64,000 bases of DNA from Planctomycetota bacterium (GCA_024277285.1 JAJRVM010000083.1:1-64000), one strand, 5' to 3'. Positions 8,909 to 17,453 are shown, counted from the first letter of the stretch. Numbers and translations: made by a program. The notes: generated by a model from the letters alone, not told the origin.

Positions 8909-9053
8909 CAGTGGGTAAACTCCCATCGTGGAAAGAAATCAAAAGGTGTCGGTTGTGCGTCTCAGCAATGACGTAGTATCTACGGTGCGCGACCTGAAGT
9001 CAAAGAATCGCTCACGGTCTTTGATCGTGAATGGCTGTTCCTCTTTGCAACAA

Positions 9054-10454
9054 CTATTCCCAGGTTCCCCATACTTTCGGCACCTGGAAACCGGCAGGAG
9101 GTCGATTGGGAGGGATATTGGCCGGAGCCGCTTCAGCGGCCAATTCTGTCAACTGCTTCTTCAAGCGTGCCAATACTTCCGGGTATTCCAAGTTGAGCTC
9201 CCGTTTCTCGTGAGGATCCTTGGCGATATTGAACAACTCCCACGTTTCTTCGGGCGGTGCTTTCATGGCGTTGGCGCCAACGTGCCCGTTCCAAATCAGT
9301 TTCCAATCGCCGACTCGAACCGCACCGTGAAATGGCGTGACGTTGTGCACAATACTCGCGTGTGGCGTTGGCTTGCCATGGGCGATCGTATCCCACGCGT
9401 CACGACCATCCAATGGTAATTGCTGGTCAAGTGTCGCTCCCGCAAGCCGCAACATCGTTGGATACATATCGACAATATGCAACGGTTCGCTGACCGTGGA
9501 ACCTCGCTTTAGCTTTCCCGGCCAAACCATGATGGCGGGCACGCGAACGCCACCCTCGTACAGCGTCCCTTTGCCGGCACGAAGCTTGCCATTCGAGCCC
9601 AGTTTCGGGATGCCGCCATTATCCGAGCAGAAGCAGATCAACGTTCGCTCGGCCGGGAACTCATGCTCATCGAGTGCCTTGATGATCGTACCGATCGATT
9701 CGTCCAAGCAGTCGACCATGGCAGCGTAAACGCGCCGCTGTCGATTCTTGATATGCCGATACCGCTCGATGTATTCGGGAGGCACTTGTAGCGGTGTATG
9801 CGGCGCATTGAACGGAACATAAAGGAACAGCGGCTTGGACTTGTCGTGGCGGGCGATGACGCGTGATGCTTCGCGGGCAATGAGCTGGGTCGTGTAGCCT
9901 TCGTCGTAGCAGGGCTTATCGTCACGATGCCAATCATGTCCGCCGTCACGGATGTGAGTAAAATAGTCAAGTGCTCCATTGTAATGACCATATTGACGGT
10001 CAAATCCTCGATGCGTTGGCAGATACCCGATCGCACAATGGCCCAGGTGCCATTTACCACAGATAGCGGTCGCGTACCCCACTTCGCGAAGCGCGCCGGG
10101 CAACGTCCGTTCGGCCAACGGCAGGCCGTGCTGTGCCCATGGCCGCACCACGCCGCATTGCAGCCCGAGTCGCACCGGATAGCGACCGGTCAGCAGCGCG
10201 CCACGAGTCGGAGAACAGACCGGTTGGACATAGAACTGGTCGAGCTGCACACCTCGCGCGGCCAAGGCATCGATGTTGGGTGTCGCGATTCTGCCGCCGT
10301 GATACCCGACGTCACCCCACCCCAGATCATCGGCCAAGATGAAGATGATGTGGGGCCGATCCGCGGACACATCGCTCGCAGGCAATGTGCCCGCGATAGT
10401 GATCAAAAGGCAGAACGCCAGAATTGCTGCCTGTCGTGGTTGGTTCGGGAACAT
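9054..10454 (-). CDS. S1-family sulfatase (arylsulfatase type)
   Basis: 466 aa, exported. AGAGG is 8 nt before the ATG at 10454, and a signal peptide follows (ILAFCLLITIAGTLPAS). Metal-binding ADDLGWGD lies near the N terminus. The formylglycine motif CSPTR-GALLTGR is near residue 81 and KWHLGH is present, so all the main S1 signatures are intact. Full activity needs a formylglycine-generating enzyme, not seen here. It would remove sulfate esters from polysaccharides, in line with the lyases and glycosidases around it. The exact subfamily is not assignable by eye. Confidence 0.92.
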   Translation of the reverse strand: MFPNQPRQAAILAFCLLITIAGTLPASDVSADRPHIIFILADDLGWGDVGYHGGRIATPNIDALAARGVQLDQFYVQPVCSPTRGALLTGRYPVRLGLQCGVVRPWAQHGLPLAERTLPGALREVGYATAICGKWHLGHCAIGYLPTHRGFDRQYGHYNGALDYFTHIRDGGHDWHRDDKPCYDEGYTTQLIAREASRVIARHDKSKPLFLYVPFNAPHTPLQVPPEYIERYRHIKNRQRRVYAAMVDCLDESIGTIIKALDEHEFPAERTLICFCSDNGGIPKLGSNGKLRAGKGTLYEGGVRVPAIMVWPGKLKRGSTVSEPLHIVDMYPTMLRLAGATLDQQLPLDGRDAWDTIAHGKPTPHASIVHNVTPFHGAVRVGDWKLIWNGHVGANAMKAPPEETWELFNIAKDPHEKRELNLEYPEVLARLKKQLTELAAEAAPANIPPNRPPAGFQVPKVWGTWE

Positions 10455-10502
10455 GGGCCGTGCCTCTTTCTTCTGGCAAGTTGCGGACCGCAACTGCCTT
10501 CG

Positions 10503-10537
10503 ATTATTAGCGTCTACCAGTGCTTATTAGCGGTTCG
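10503..10537. repeat. Short dispersed repeat (ATTAGCG ... TTATTAGCGG type)
   Basis: ATTATTAGCGTCTACCAG then TGCTTATTAGCGGTT. Similar strings occur at 20164-20199 and 60196-60215, each just upstream or between genes. It is a low-complexity planctomycete intergenic motif of unknown role. Confidence 0.5.
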
Positions 10538-10584
10538 CCTTTCTGAGGCTTTTGAACAGTGGCACGTTCCTTTGCGTTTCACCC

Positions 10585-11907
10585 TCATTGAGAATTTCCT
10601 TCGCCGCCGGCGCGCACATCATAACAATACAGTGAATCGTGATAACGCAAATAGAGCTTACCATCCAACAGTACGGGGTGCGCCCACGCGTCGCGGACCC
10701 GCTTCTTCACCAACTGAAACTTGCCTGCCAATTGCAAACTATCGCCACCCGAAACCAACAGCCCGACCGCTCCTTTTTCGTCCAAGCAATAGAGTCGCCC
10801 ATCGGCATAGATGGCGGCACCCGTTGTCAATTGCTTCGACTCGCTTGTGATCGCGCCGGTCTTCCAATCGACGCCCATCCACCATTTGTTCTTGCGATAT
10901 CCGGCAGCGTAGAGTGTGCCATCGACCAACACGCCGGAACCGGTCACCGTATCCAACGGTGCCCGCCACACCTCTTCGGCACGCGTCGCGTCCTCCTCCA
11001 GATGCAAACGATAAAGCCGTCCTCCTTCCGTGAAAGCGGTTACGTAGTATATTGCACCCGCTCCGAAAATCGGCGTGGACGTATTCACTTTGTGTGGGTT
11101 CTTCAAAGGGACGGTCCAGAGCAATTCGCCATTCTTGGCATCAACTCCAAATCCATGCGCTGACGAGCAATTGGCAATCAATCGCCGACCGTTACTCTCA
11201 AACAGAATCGGCGAGCAATAGGAAGTCAAATCATCACCCAGCGGCGGTGTCGTCCAGATGGTCACCCCCGTGTTTCGGTCCAAGGCGGCCATGAGTGCCT
11301 TCTTTCCGCCCGGCGTCACGATCAGGCGATCGCCGTCGACCAACAGACACTCACTCAAGGCCCACGTGATGTTCTTCGCATCAAACCGGTCTGTGATATC
11401 AACCATCCAGACCTCGTCGCCTGTCTTGGCATTCAGGCAAGCAAGGCGACCATGTGCGTTAAGGTGGTAGATCATGCCATGAGCGTAGCAACAACTGGCG
11501 CGCGCGCCTGGATATGATCCTTGCCAGGCCTTGCCGTTGGTGACTCGCCACAACTCGTTCCCCTCAAGGTCGAATGCGAAAATCACCAGATCGTCACCAA
11601 CGTCGCCGGTGATAAACAGTCGCTGCCCAACAATGATCGGCGACGACCAACCTTTGCCCAATCCATCGAGTCTCCAAATGCGTCGCGGACCTCCCTCGGG
11701 CCACGCCCGCAGCAAACCCGTTTCTTCGGAGCGACCGTCGCGCCGCACGCCACGCCACTGCGGCCACCCCGATTCGGACGACGCGATCAGTCCGTCCGCG
11801 TGGGCTGTCAATGGTGCGGCACAGAACCAAGCGATTATCAATAGCGCGATCATGCGCACCGAACGGGTGGAACGTAGAGTGCACTTGAAGAATCGATTCG
11901 TCAGCAT
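10585..11907 (-). CDS. PQQ-like beta-propeller protein, exported
   Basis: 440 aa. N-terminal basic region and hydrophobic helix (MIALLIIAWFCAAPLTAHA), then WPQWRGVRRDGRS, the opening common to planctomycete PQQ_2 repeat proteins. Repeated blades of the type GxxLWxxxxxx and GxxYxVxxxxG run through the chain. No quinone-binding active-site signature could be confirmed, so this is more likely a structural or sugar-binding propeller than a dehydrogenase. The start at 11907 is uncertain because the ribosome site is weak; 11853 is the alternative. It lies 130 bp upstream of the sulfatase on the same strand. Confidence 0.8.
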   Translation of the reverse strand: MLTNRFFKCTLRSTRSVRMIALLIIAWFCAAPLTAHADGLIASSESGWPQWRGVRRDGRSEETGLLRAWPEGGPRRIWRLDGLGKGWSSPIIVGQRLFITGDVGDDLVIFAFDLEGNELWRVTNGKAWQGSYPGARASCCYAHGMIYHLNAHGRLACLNAKTGDEVWMVDITDRFDAKNITWALSECLLVDGDRLIVTPGGKKALMAALDRNTGVTIWTTPPLGDDLTSYCSPILFESNGRRLIANCSSAHGFGVDAKNGELLWTVPLKNPHKVNTSTPIFGAGAIYYVTAFTEGGRLYRLHLEEDATRAEEVWRAPLDTVTGSGVLVDGTLYAAGYRKNKWWMGVDWKTGAITSESKQLTTGAAIYADGRLYCLDEKGAVGLLVSGGDSLQLAGKFQLVKKRVRDAWAHPVLLDGKLYLRYHDSLYCYDVRAGGEGNSQ

Positions 11908-12155
11908 GGTATCTCGTTTATCTGAGTGTCGCCGGAGCGACGGGCATTCACGGCCACACACCGCAGTCGCATCCACATGGCGGCACGTCCGTCATCTTGG
12001 CAACCGATCAACATTGTTGTTGACCATAATCCTACTAATAATCTTTGCCTTTCGCACGACCATCTGCCAGAATAGGCGGTCGCGTTACCGGCGGACGATC
12101 CATCGACTTTGCGTGCGGAAGAGGCAGGACAACGGTGCAATACTTCGAGCAGTTC

Positions 12156-12515
12156 ATGACGCATCTCCCCCACCTTCTGGTCTCGTTGCTTGTGATTGCG
12201 ACGGTGTTGGTCGCGATTTGGGCGGCGAATTGGGTTTTGTTGCGGCGCACGCGCGATCTGGGCGAAGAACGCCGGTTCCCACGCCGCATTGCCATGCTGC
12301 TGATCACCGTGCTGGGCATTGTGATCATACTGCTGGCGCTGCCCGTGGCAGAAGGAACCAGGACTCAGCTCGTGACGTTGGTCGGCCTGATCACCACCGC
12401 TGCGATCGCGCTGGCGTCGACAACGTTTGTTGCCAATGCAATGGCGGGGTTCATGCTGCGCACGGAGCGAAGTTTCCGGCCGGGTGACTTCGTTCGCGTG
12501 GCCGATAAGCCGTAG
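12156..12515 (+). pseudogene. Truncated MscS-type mechanosensitive channel
   Basis: About 119 aa are open. Three hydrophobic segments end in ALASTTFVANAMAGFMLR, the pore-helix pattern of MscS, then FRPGDFVRVADK, where the beta domain should begin. A stop follows directly. The family's cytoplasmic beta and alpha/beta domains (over 100 residues) are missing, and the next DNA encodes part of an unrelated protein in another frame. A GTG at 12135 with a better upstream AGGA could be the true start. It is a 3'-truncated gene, probably non-functional. Confidence 0.75.
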
Positions 12516-12535
12516 AGGGATGCCAGTATTTCAGG

Positions 12536-12763
12536 AAGCCGATACTCCTGGCCCATGCGGGGGTCGAGTATCTTGTTTTCAGCCCTGACGCGGAAGATTT
12601 CACGATCAGTGGGCTACGGGCGGCAACGCAATACGACCTTGAGTGGTTTCACGTTGCCAGTCACCGGGTAACCGATCGTGGCAGCGTCACGGCAGCCGGC
12701 TCCTCGCAGCGATTCCATCCGCCGTATGGCGAGGCAGTTCTGTATTTGAAATGCCGGCAGTAA
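12536..12763 (+). pseudogene. 3' remnant of a glycosidase C-terminal (collagen-binding-like) domain
   Basis: A 75-codon open stretch with no start reads KPILLAHAGVEYLVFSP, then YDLEWFHVASHRV, and ends FHPPYGEAVLYLKCRQ-stop. This is the pattern of the C-terminal beta domain found after DUF4038/GH140-type barrels (EWFDP..., ...GDWVLYLK). It lies in a different frame from the MscS fragment 20 bp upstream. The two fragments mark a deletion or recombination junction near 12516-12535. Confidence 0.65.
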
Positions 12764-12893
12764 GACCCGCGCGAGCTTGTGAACGCAGGTGAATCAGTTT
12801 CGAGGGCAAAAAAGATGACTGGCAGGAAGATCTTCGATGCCCCATGCGCGCTCTACCTGTGGCGTGTTTATCCGTAGCCGTTCATGGCCTCGT

Positions 12894-12955
12894 GGCAATA
12901 GAGGGCTTTCTGAAGATGCAAACCTGTTCATGCTTGGGATGGAATCCCAAGCTAC
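12894..12955 (+). repeat. Family H hairpin repeat, copy 1
   Basis: GGCAATAGAGGGCTTTCTGAAG ends in the 9-bp hairpin GCTTGGGAT-GGA-ATCCCAAGC (12932-12952) and CTAC. Five further copies are listed at 15830, 27377, 32473, 33605 and 53381. Confidence 0.85.
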
Positions 12956-13011
12956 AAGTACGAATCAAGACTGTCTGAATTGCTGGCCATGCCGACGGAG
13001 GTAAACGCCTG

Positions 13012-13350
13012 CTAGGTTTGATGGAACACGGAATCCATCGGCACCCAGACTTCGTCTGGCGGTTGGTCTTCAATCTGCTCGAAGCACGGCTTGCACTCAG
13101 CCCACCAGCGTTGCACTTCCGGATCGGCGGCCATCCGCTGCATATCGGCCTCGAAGTCGTCGCCTGTATACTCCATGTAGCTGAACAGCAAGTGTTCTCC
13201 GCTGGCGAGTTTCCGGTGAAATATCGAATAGTTCTGCAGATTGCACTTCTTGATGCGTTCAAGCACGGCCGGCCAGGTGTCGGCGTGCAGATCCACATAC
13301 TTTTGAACCATTTCTGGCTTGAGCTTGCCAACGCTCCCGAAACGTTGCAT
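13012..13350 (-). CDS. rhaM: L-rhamnose mutarotase
   Basis: 112 aa, the usual length. The enzyme interconverts alpha and beta L-rhamnose in the cytoplasm so that isomerase can use it. Tyr18, catalytic His22 (YVDLHADTWP) and Tyr41 (NYSIFHR) fall at the same positions as in E. coli RhaM, and the C terminus (VWVPMDSVFHQ) is typical. Its ATG shares one base with the stop of the upstream URO-D-family gene (TGATG), with GGAGAGAGG just before it, so the two are translationally coupled. Third gene of rhaT / URO-D / rhaM. RhaA, RhaB and RhaD are not in the window. Confidence 0.95.
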   Translation of the reverse strand: MQRFGSVGKLKPEMVQKYVDLHADTWPAVLERIKKCNLQNYSIFHRKLASGEHLLFSYMEYTGDDFEADMQRMAADPEVQRWWAECKPCFEQIEDQPPDEVWVPMDSVFHQT

Positions 13351-14573
13351 CACCTCTCTCCTGTCAAGGCGGTCATGTCCACATCATACTCACCAAGATC
13401 AAGTGGATACCGGCCATATTGCCGCACCAAGTTTACAATGAAGTCGTACGTTGATCCCGAAACGGCACTGGAAACCGAGTGATCCGATTGGAAGATCATG
13501 CCGCCTCCTTTGGCAGCGTTCAGTTTGGTGAGCACTTCCTTGCGGATCAAGTCTTTGTCGCCTGATTCCCAAACTTGAATATTGCTGTTCCCACAGATGC
13601 CGAATTGGTGACCGTATTGTCGACGCAATTCCACGCAATGCAAATCCGCCTTGGCTTCCAGTGGATTGTAGCTATCGACTCCCATCTCGATGAAGTCTTC
13701 AAAGATCAGCTTCACGTTCCCACAACCGTGGTAGATCACCGGTAGATCGTGGGCGTGACACTCGCGCACCATCGCCTCGACCCACGGTTTGAAATAGGTT
13801 CGCCAGTAGGTGGGAGAGAAGAACATCGTGTTGCGGTAGGCCACGTCACCCCAGATCACCATGCCGTCGAGCAGACCGTCAGCCGCTTTAATCTCCGCCT
13901 TTAAACAGTCCAAGTGGAATTGCCCGACGCGGTTGATCGCTTCTCCCATGCGCTCGGGATACATGCCGATCCAGAGCATCGCGTTCTCCTGGCCGATCAT
14001 TCGAGTGAGGCACTCGGAACACTCACACATGCTGCCGTAGACAGGAAAATCTGGACGCAGTCGCCTGACCGTCTCGATCCACGCCGGCGAGTTGCGTTCG
14101 AATCCGTCGCCAACACCCGCGATCTGGTTGTCGCCCGCCTCGAAATAACGGCGCCGATCGTCGGCCGCATCGAACTGGAACGATTCCAGTTTGTCGAGCG
14201 AGTCGGTTTCCCAGCTGAGGAACTCGGGCATGGGAAAGTCGAACTTCTTGCGCATGACCGCGCCGAAGCCAGTCTTCACCACGACCTCCTGATCGTCCTG
14301 ACGAATCGTTTTGAAGCTGCGGATCTGCGGATCCATGTTCGGCACGGTAACGATCCAATCGAGATCGTAGTAGTAGTACGGATTGGCGTCGTCGGGCAAC
14401 TCCAATTCCTCCCGCCAGCGGCGCATGAATCCGCCCCAGAAGAAATCGCTGATCGGCACTCGGTCGGGCTCTTCGTGCCGCAACGATTGGTTCATGCGTT
14501 GCAACTTCTTCTGCGTGTTTTCACTACGTGTTTCGCCAGTTTCGCCGCGTCCCGTCGTATCGAACATTCCCAT
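13350..14573 (-). CDS. Uroporphyrinogen decarboxylase (URO-D) family protein
   Basis: 407 aa, cytoplasmic. It has the URO-D-type barrel with EEPDRVPISDFFW near residue 35, and YHGCGN (about residue 270), a His-x-Cys pattern like the zinc site of the MtaA/CmuA methyltransferase branch rather than heme-pathway HemE. It is also longer than HemE. It lies 30 bp downstream of rhaT and overlaps rhaM by one base, so a role linked to rhamnose or methylated-sugar handling is possible. The reaction is not known for this subgroup. The start at 14573 has only a weak ribosome site; 14567 is an alternative. Confidence 0.85.
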   Translation of the reverse strand: MGMFDTTGRGETGETRSENTQKKLQRMNQSLRHEEPDRVPISDFFWGGFMRRWREELELPDDANPYYYYDLDWIVTVPNMDPQIRSFKTIRQDDQEVVVKTGFGAVMRKKFDFPMPEFLSWETDSLDKLESFQFDAADDRRRYFEAGDNQIAGVGDGFERNSPAWIETVRRLRPDFPVYGSMCECSECLTRMIGQENAMLWIGMYPERMGEAINRVGQFHLDCLKAEIKAADGLLDGMVIWGDVAYRNTMFFSPTYWRTYFKPWVEAMVRECHAHDLPVIYHGCGNVKLIFEDFIEMGVDSYNPLEAKADLHCVELRRQYGHQFGICGNSNIQVWESGDKDLIRKEVLTKLNAAKGGGMIFQSDHSVSSAVSGSTYDFIVNLVRQYGRYPLDLGEYDVDMTALTGER

Positions 14574-14603
14574 GTCATTGCTTTCGATCCAGTGACCTAC
14601 CGT

Positions 14604-15692
14604 TCATGATTTGCCCAGATAGTTCCCGCAGGTGATGATCAGTGTGGATACAACGATCACGGCCATGCCTAGGTGAAGCACGCGGCGAGGACGTGTGCCG
14701 ACTCTATCCCATTCGCTAAAGAGCCATCCGTAGAGGTTGCTAAACAGGATCAGCATCGCCATATGGAGAGCCCAGCTGGTGAATCCGTAGGTCGTGCCCA
14801 TGTACGTATGGCCCATGCCGTAGAAGAAGAACTGAAAATACCACAACGCCCCGCTCAGCAGTGCCATCAGGTAATAGAAGGCGAGTGTGCGTGTTCCCTG
14901 CTTAGGCAGCCGGAGAAACTGGCCACCCGTTCGGTTTCGTCTGATCAGGATGGCACACCAAACGAAATTCGTGATAAACGCACCGCCGTGCGAGAACGGA
15001 TAGATCGCGTTCATCTTGAGTAAGTCGCTCGCCCCCGCAGCCAAGGCTGCTTTCTCGATCGGTTCGCCTGCCAGAAGCGAAAAATTGAAGACCGCCGAGA
15101 GCACACCAGCCGTGATCGCTAGTGGAACGCCGACCTTAAACGAGTACCGCGACGGCGATTCGCTACTCGAATTGCCCACCGAATTGCTGGCCGAGCGTTC
15201 GCGCAACACGCCAGCCCACCCGCACAGGGCGATGCCACCAAGCGAGATGAGAATCCCAGCAAGCACGATCTGTCCAGGCAGGTTGGAAAACTTGTCGAAG
15301 ATCTCCCACACGAACCCCTTGCTGGGGTGCCAGATCAACGGAAGCAGCGTTCCCAGGCCGGCGGAGATGCCAATGGCGATCGCGTAGTTCAGCGAGAAAC
15401 CGATGTAGCGGATCCCCAAACCGAACGTCACTCCACCCACACCGTAGACGATCCCCAATCCAAGCGAACTCAACATGGCCTCTTTGGGGCAGGCGGCAAG
15501 CACGTCCAGGTAATTAGGAATCGTCAAGAACGCCCCGGCAATCGGCAAGATCAGCCAGGCGAAAGCGGCCGTCATGATCCAGTAGATCTCCCACGACCAG
15601 AGCTTCGTTTGCTTTTGCGGTGTGTAGCAGCTGGATGACGAGAAGGCGCCGATGCTGTGCAACGCGACTCCCAGAAAAGGATTGGAGTGCAT
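14604..15692 (-). CDS. rhaT: L-rhamnose/proton symporter
   Basis: 362 aa inner-membrane protein with about ten hydrophobic segments. The start at 15692 gives MHSNPFLGVALHSIGAF, which aligns with the conserved start of RhaT (NPFLGVxxHxIGG) and is followed by WSWEIYWIM, also typical. Upstream ATG codons (15710) extend it by only a few residues. E. coli RhaT is 344 aa. First gene of the minus-strand operon with the URO-D-family gene and rhaM. Together they indicate uptake of free L-rhamnose released outside the cell. Confidence 0.93.
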   Translation of the reverse strand: MHSNPFLGVALHSIGAFSSSSCYTPQKQTKLWSWEIYWIMTAAFAWLILPIAGAFLTIPNYLDVLAACPKEAMLSSLGLGIVYGVGGVTFGLGIRYIGFSLNYAIAIGISAGLGTLLPLIWHPSKGFVWEIFDKFSNLPGQIVLAGILISLGGIALCGWAGVLRERSASNSVGNSSSESPSRYSFKVGVPLAITAGVLSAVFNFSLLAGEPIEKAALAAGASDLLKMNAIYPFSHGGAFITNFVWCAILIRRNRTGGQFLRLPKQGTRTLAFYYLMALLSGALWYFQFFFYGMGHTYMGTTYGFTSWALHMAMLILFSNLYGWLFSEWDRVGTRPRRVLHLGMAVIVVSTLIITCGNYLGKS

Positions 15693-15829
15693 GTTCTTGC
15701 GAGCCTTCATCTCGTTGGGGGCACGAATTCCGCGACGTACCGCGGATCTCAATGTTGGGCCTTTATTGTAGGACCAGGCGGCTACGAATCATACAGCGCA
15801 CCATCAGAGTGGTTGCTGCACATCGGTCG

Positions 15830-15890
15830 GTAGCTTGGGATTCCATCCCAAGCATGAACAGGCTCACGTCTTCAGAAAGCCATCTATTGA
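15830..15890 (-). repeat. Family H hairpin repeat, copy 2
   Basis: GTAG, then the hairpin GCTTGGGAT-TCC-ATCCCAAGC (15833-15853), then CATGAACAGG...TTCAGAAAGCCATCTATTG. It is the inverted counterpart of copy 1 on the other side of the rhamnose operon. Confidence 0.85.
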
Positions 15891-16111
15891 CACCGAGCCA
15901 GCAATGGACAAGGGAAACCAGAGACAAGGGAAACCAGACAGTCTGGTTTCGCTCTCGATGTCCAAGGACCAATGTACTGGAGCAGCTTGGTCGCCATTCT
16001 TGCGGCTATTCAATCCCAGTCAGGTAAGTGATCAATCCGGTCAAGAACCAAAAGAACCCGACAACGCCCATGATGACCATCCACCCCCAGGCGACGCCCA
16101 ACGCTGATGAA

Positions 16112-16158
16112 GAGGCTCTCCACCAGGCTTGCCCCGGCTGGGAGCACGACTGGTCAGA
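16112..16158 (+). repeat. Family P repeat, first of a tandem pair
   Basis: GAGGCTCTCCACCAGGCTTG, then CCCCGGCTGGGAGCACGACTGGTC. The next copy begins exactly 56 bp downstream at 16168. Confidence 0.8.
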
Positions 16159-16167
16159 GGTCAAAAC

Positions 16168-16310
16168 GAGGCTCTCCACCGGGCTTGCCCCGGCTGGAAG
16201 CACGACTGGTCGGCTACCAGCAACGCGCCCTTCGTTTTCCGTCGGTCGAACGTAAGGTTTTCTATTAACCGTCGCTTTGCTGAGGCCGAATCAAGACGCG
16301 GTTGGCTTCA
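16168..16310 (+). repeat. Family P repeat, longest copy
   Basis: GAGGCTCTCCACCGGGCTTG, then CACGACTGGTCGGCTACC, then a right half with CGTCGGTCGAACG and TTGCTGAGGCCGAATCAAG. The same order recurs at 62667-62787. The right half alone recurs at 7340-7425. Confidence 0.75.
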
Positions 16311-16503
16311 ATATTGGCCGCGTGCCTTTCAACCGAGACGCCGCTTGAGGCGGGGTATTGGTTCCGCAATCGGCGTGACGAGTCGGTTGTGGCTTGAACC
16401 GCGTGAACGGTTACCAACAAGTAGTGCGTGCCGAAAGTGCAAATCAAGCCCATCAGGAACCCGATCCACTGCGGAGTTCTTGACGCGTCACTCATCTGCT
16501 GAC

Positions 16504-16543
16504 TTGACAAGCGCACCTGGCGGTACTATCATTTGGTAGTACC
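16504..16543 (+). promoter_or_regulatory. vapBC promoter and palindromic operator
   Basis: TTGACA (16504-16509), 17 nt, TATCAT (16527-16532). The inverted repeat GGTACTA-8 nt-TAGTACC (16522-16543) covers the -10 box, where a VapB-VapC complex would repress its own operon. Confidence 0.7.
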
Positions 16544-16597
16544 ACTGCAGGGCGGCCCCTGCCGGTCCGCGTCAAGAGTTAGGGGGAGGTGTTTTTC

Positions 16598-16828
16598 ATG
16601 GTCGTTGCCAAGGTCTTTCAAAACGGTCGGAGTCAGGCAATTCGTCTCCCAAAGGAGTTTCGAGTTAATACGTCGGAGGTCTATTTGCAACGCACTCGCG
16701 ATGGATTCCTGGTGATTGCCAAGGACCCATGGGAAATGTTTGAAGAAGGAATCGAAGCGCTTTCGGATTCATTCTTTGAAGCAGGACGCCAGCAACCGGA
16801 ACAACAGGCTCGAAAGTGGGATGAATGA
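16598..16828 (+). CDS. vapB: VapB-type antitoxin (SpoVT/AbrB fold)
   Basis: 76 aa. MVVAKVFQNGRSQAIRLPKE is the swapped-hairpin DNA-binding motif of VapB antitoxins. The acidic and glutamine-rich C terminus would bind and block the toxin. The ATG at 16598 has a very strong AGGGGGAGG 8 nt upstream. Its stop overlaps the toxin start as ATGA. Transcription probably starts from the promoter at 16504-16532 and is autoregulated at the palindrome over it. Confidence 0.92.
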   Translation: MVVAKVFQNGRSQAIRLPKEFRVNTSEVYLQRTRDGFLVIAKDPWEMFEEGIEALSDSFFEAGRQQPEQQARKWDE

Positions 16829-17295
16829 TCCACCTGCTCGACACCGACATCATGATCTTCCTCGTTCGAGGTTTGAAAACGAAGCGGCGGACGAAGCATC
16901 ATCTCAACTTGCGTCGGCAGGCACGGCAACTGGTCGAGCGTTGCAAACAGGCTCAATCCAAGGGCGATTCGGTAGGCGTGTCGGCGATTACGGTCTCGGA
17001 GCTCGAGTACGGATCTCAGCGAAGCGAGCGGTACGAAACGGAGATCGAAGCCGTCCGGAAGATCCTGCTGCCCTTTGACCTCTACGATTACGATGCCGTC
17101 GCCAGTGCGGAACACTACGGCCGAATTCGGCGGGAGATTGAAATGGCGGGCGTAACGATCGGGGCATTCGATCTATTGATTGCCGCGCACGCACTTGGCC
17201 TGAACGCGACGTTAGTGACCAATAACGAACAGCATTTCCGTAGAGTCAGCAACCTGATTGTCAAGAACTGGGCCAAAGCTTCGCCACATGGCTAG
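16825..17295 (+). CDS. vapC: VapC-type PIN ribonuclease toxin
   Basis: 156 aa, slightly longer than common VapC because of a basic insert near residues 18-45 (KTKRRTKHH...). The catalytic set is intact: D6 (LLDTDI), E59 (VSELEYG), D116 (TIGAFDLLIAAHAL) and the end motif VTNNEQHF. VapC toxins cut tRNA or rRNA when freed from VapB. The ATGA overlap with vapB gives translational coupling. Unlike the PIN protein at 6513, this one looks catalytically complete. Confidence 0.92.
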   Translation: MIHLLDTDIMIFLVRGLKTKRRTKHHLNLRRQARQLVERCKQAQSKGDSVGVSAITVSELEYGSQRSERYETEIEAVRKILLPFDLYDYDAVASAEHYGRIRREIEMAGVTIGAFDLLIAAHALGLNATLVTNNEQHFRRVSNLIVKNWAKASPHG

Positions 17296-17334
17296 GTGCC
17301 ATGCTGGTGCGACAAAAAGAACGCGAGTCTCACA

Positions 17335-17400
17335 CATCTTCTTGCCCGTCGTTTTCTTTGCCCTCAAGAAAAGAGCAGCCAAAACGCCGTTCATCAGCCG
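17335..17400. repeat. Dispersed repeat shared with 5920-5980
   Basis: CTTCTTGCCCGTC...CAGCCAAAACGCCGTTCAT matches the segment upstream of the Phd/PIN pair with scattered differences. Here it lies just downstream of vapC. Confidence 0.55.
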
Positions 17401-17453
17401 TGCCTATTTTGGATGTGCTGTTCGCAGCTTCATTTCCAAGAACGGTTACGTTG

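Larger units (their letters stand above)
15693..16503. other. Non-coding block between rhaT and vapBC
   Basis: It holds family H copy 2 (15830-15890) and two family P copies 56 bp apart (16112, 16168). Two minus-strand open frames (16006-16203 and 16265-16516) contain short hydrophobic stretches (GVVGFFWFLTGLITYLTG; WIGFLMGLICTFGTHYLL). Both run into repeats and have no clear ribosome site, so they are not called as genes, but either may be a small membrane protein or the tail of one. Confidence 0.5.

Noticed and set aside
16006..16203. Minus-strand frame ending GVVGFFWFLTGLITYLTG
   Set aside because: The hydrophobic tail is suggestive, but the frame starts inside a family P repeat and has no clear start.
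16112..16310. Tandem repeats as a CRISPR array
   Set aside because: Only two units, no constant spacer length pattern beyond that, and no cas genes.
16265..16516. Minus-strand 83-aa frame with one hydrophobic stretch
   Set aside because: Its end is repeat sequence and its start overlaps the vapBC promoter; no ribosome site.
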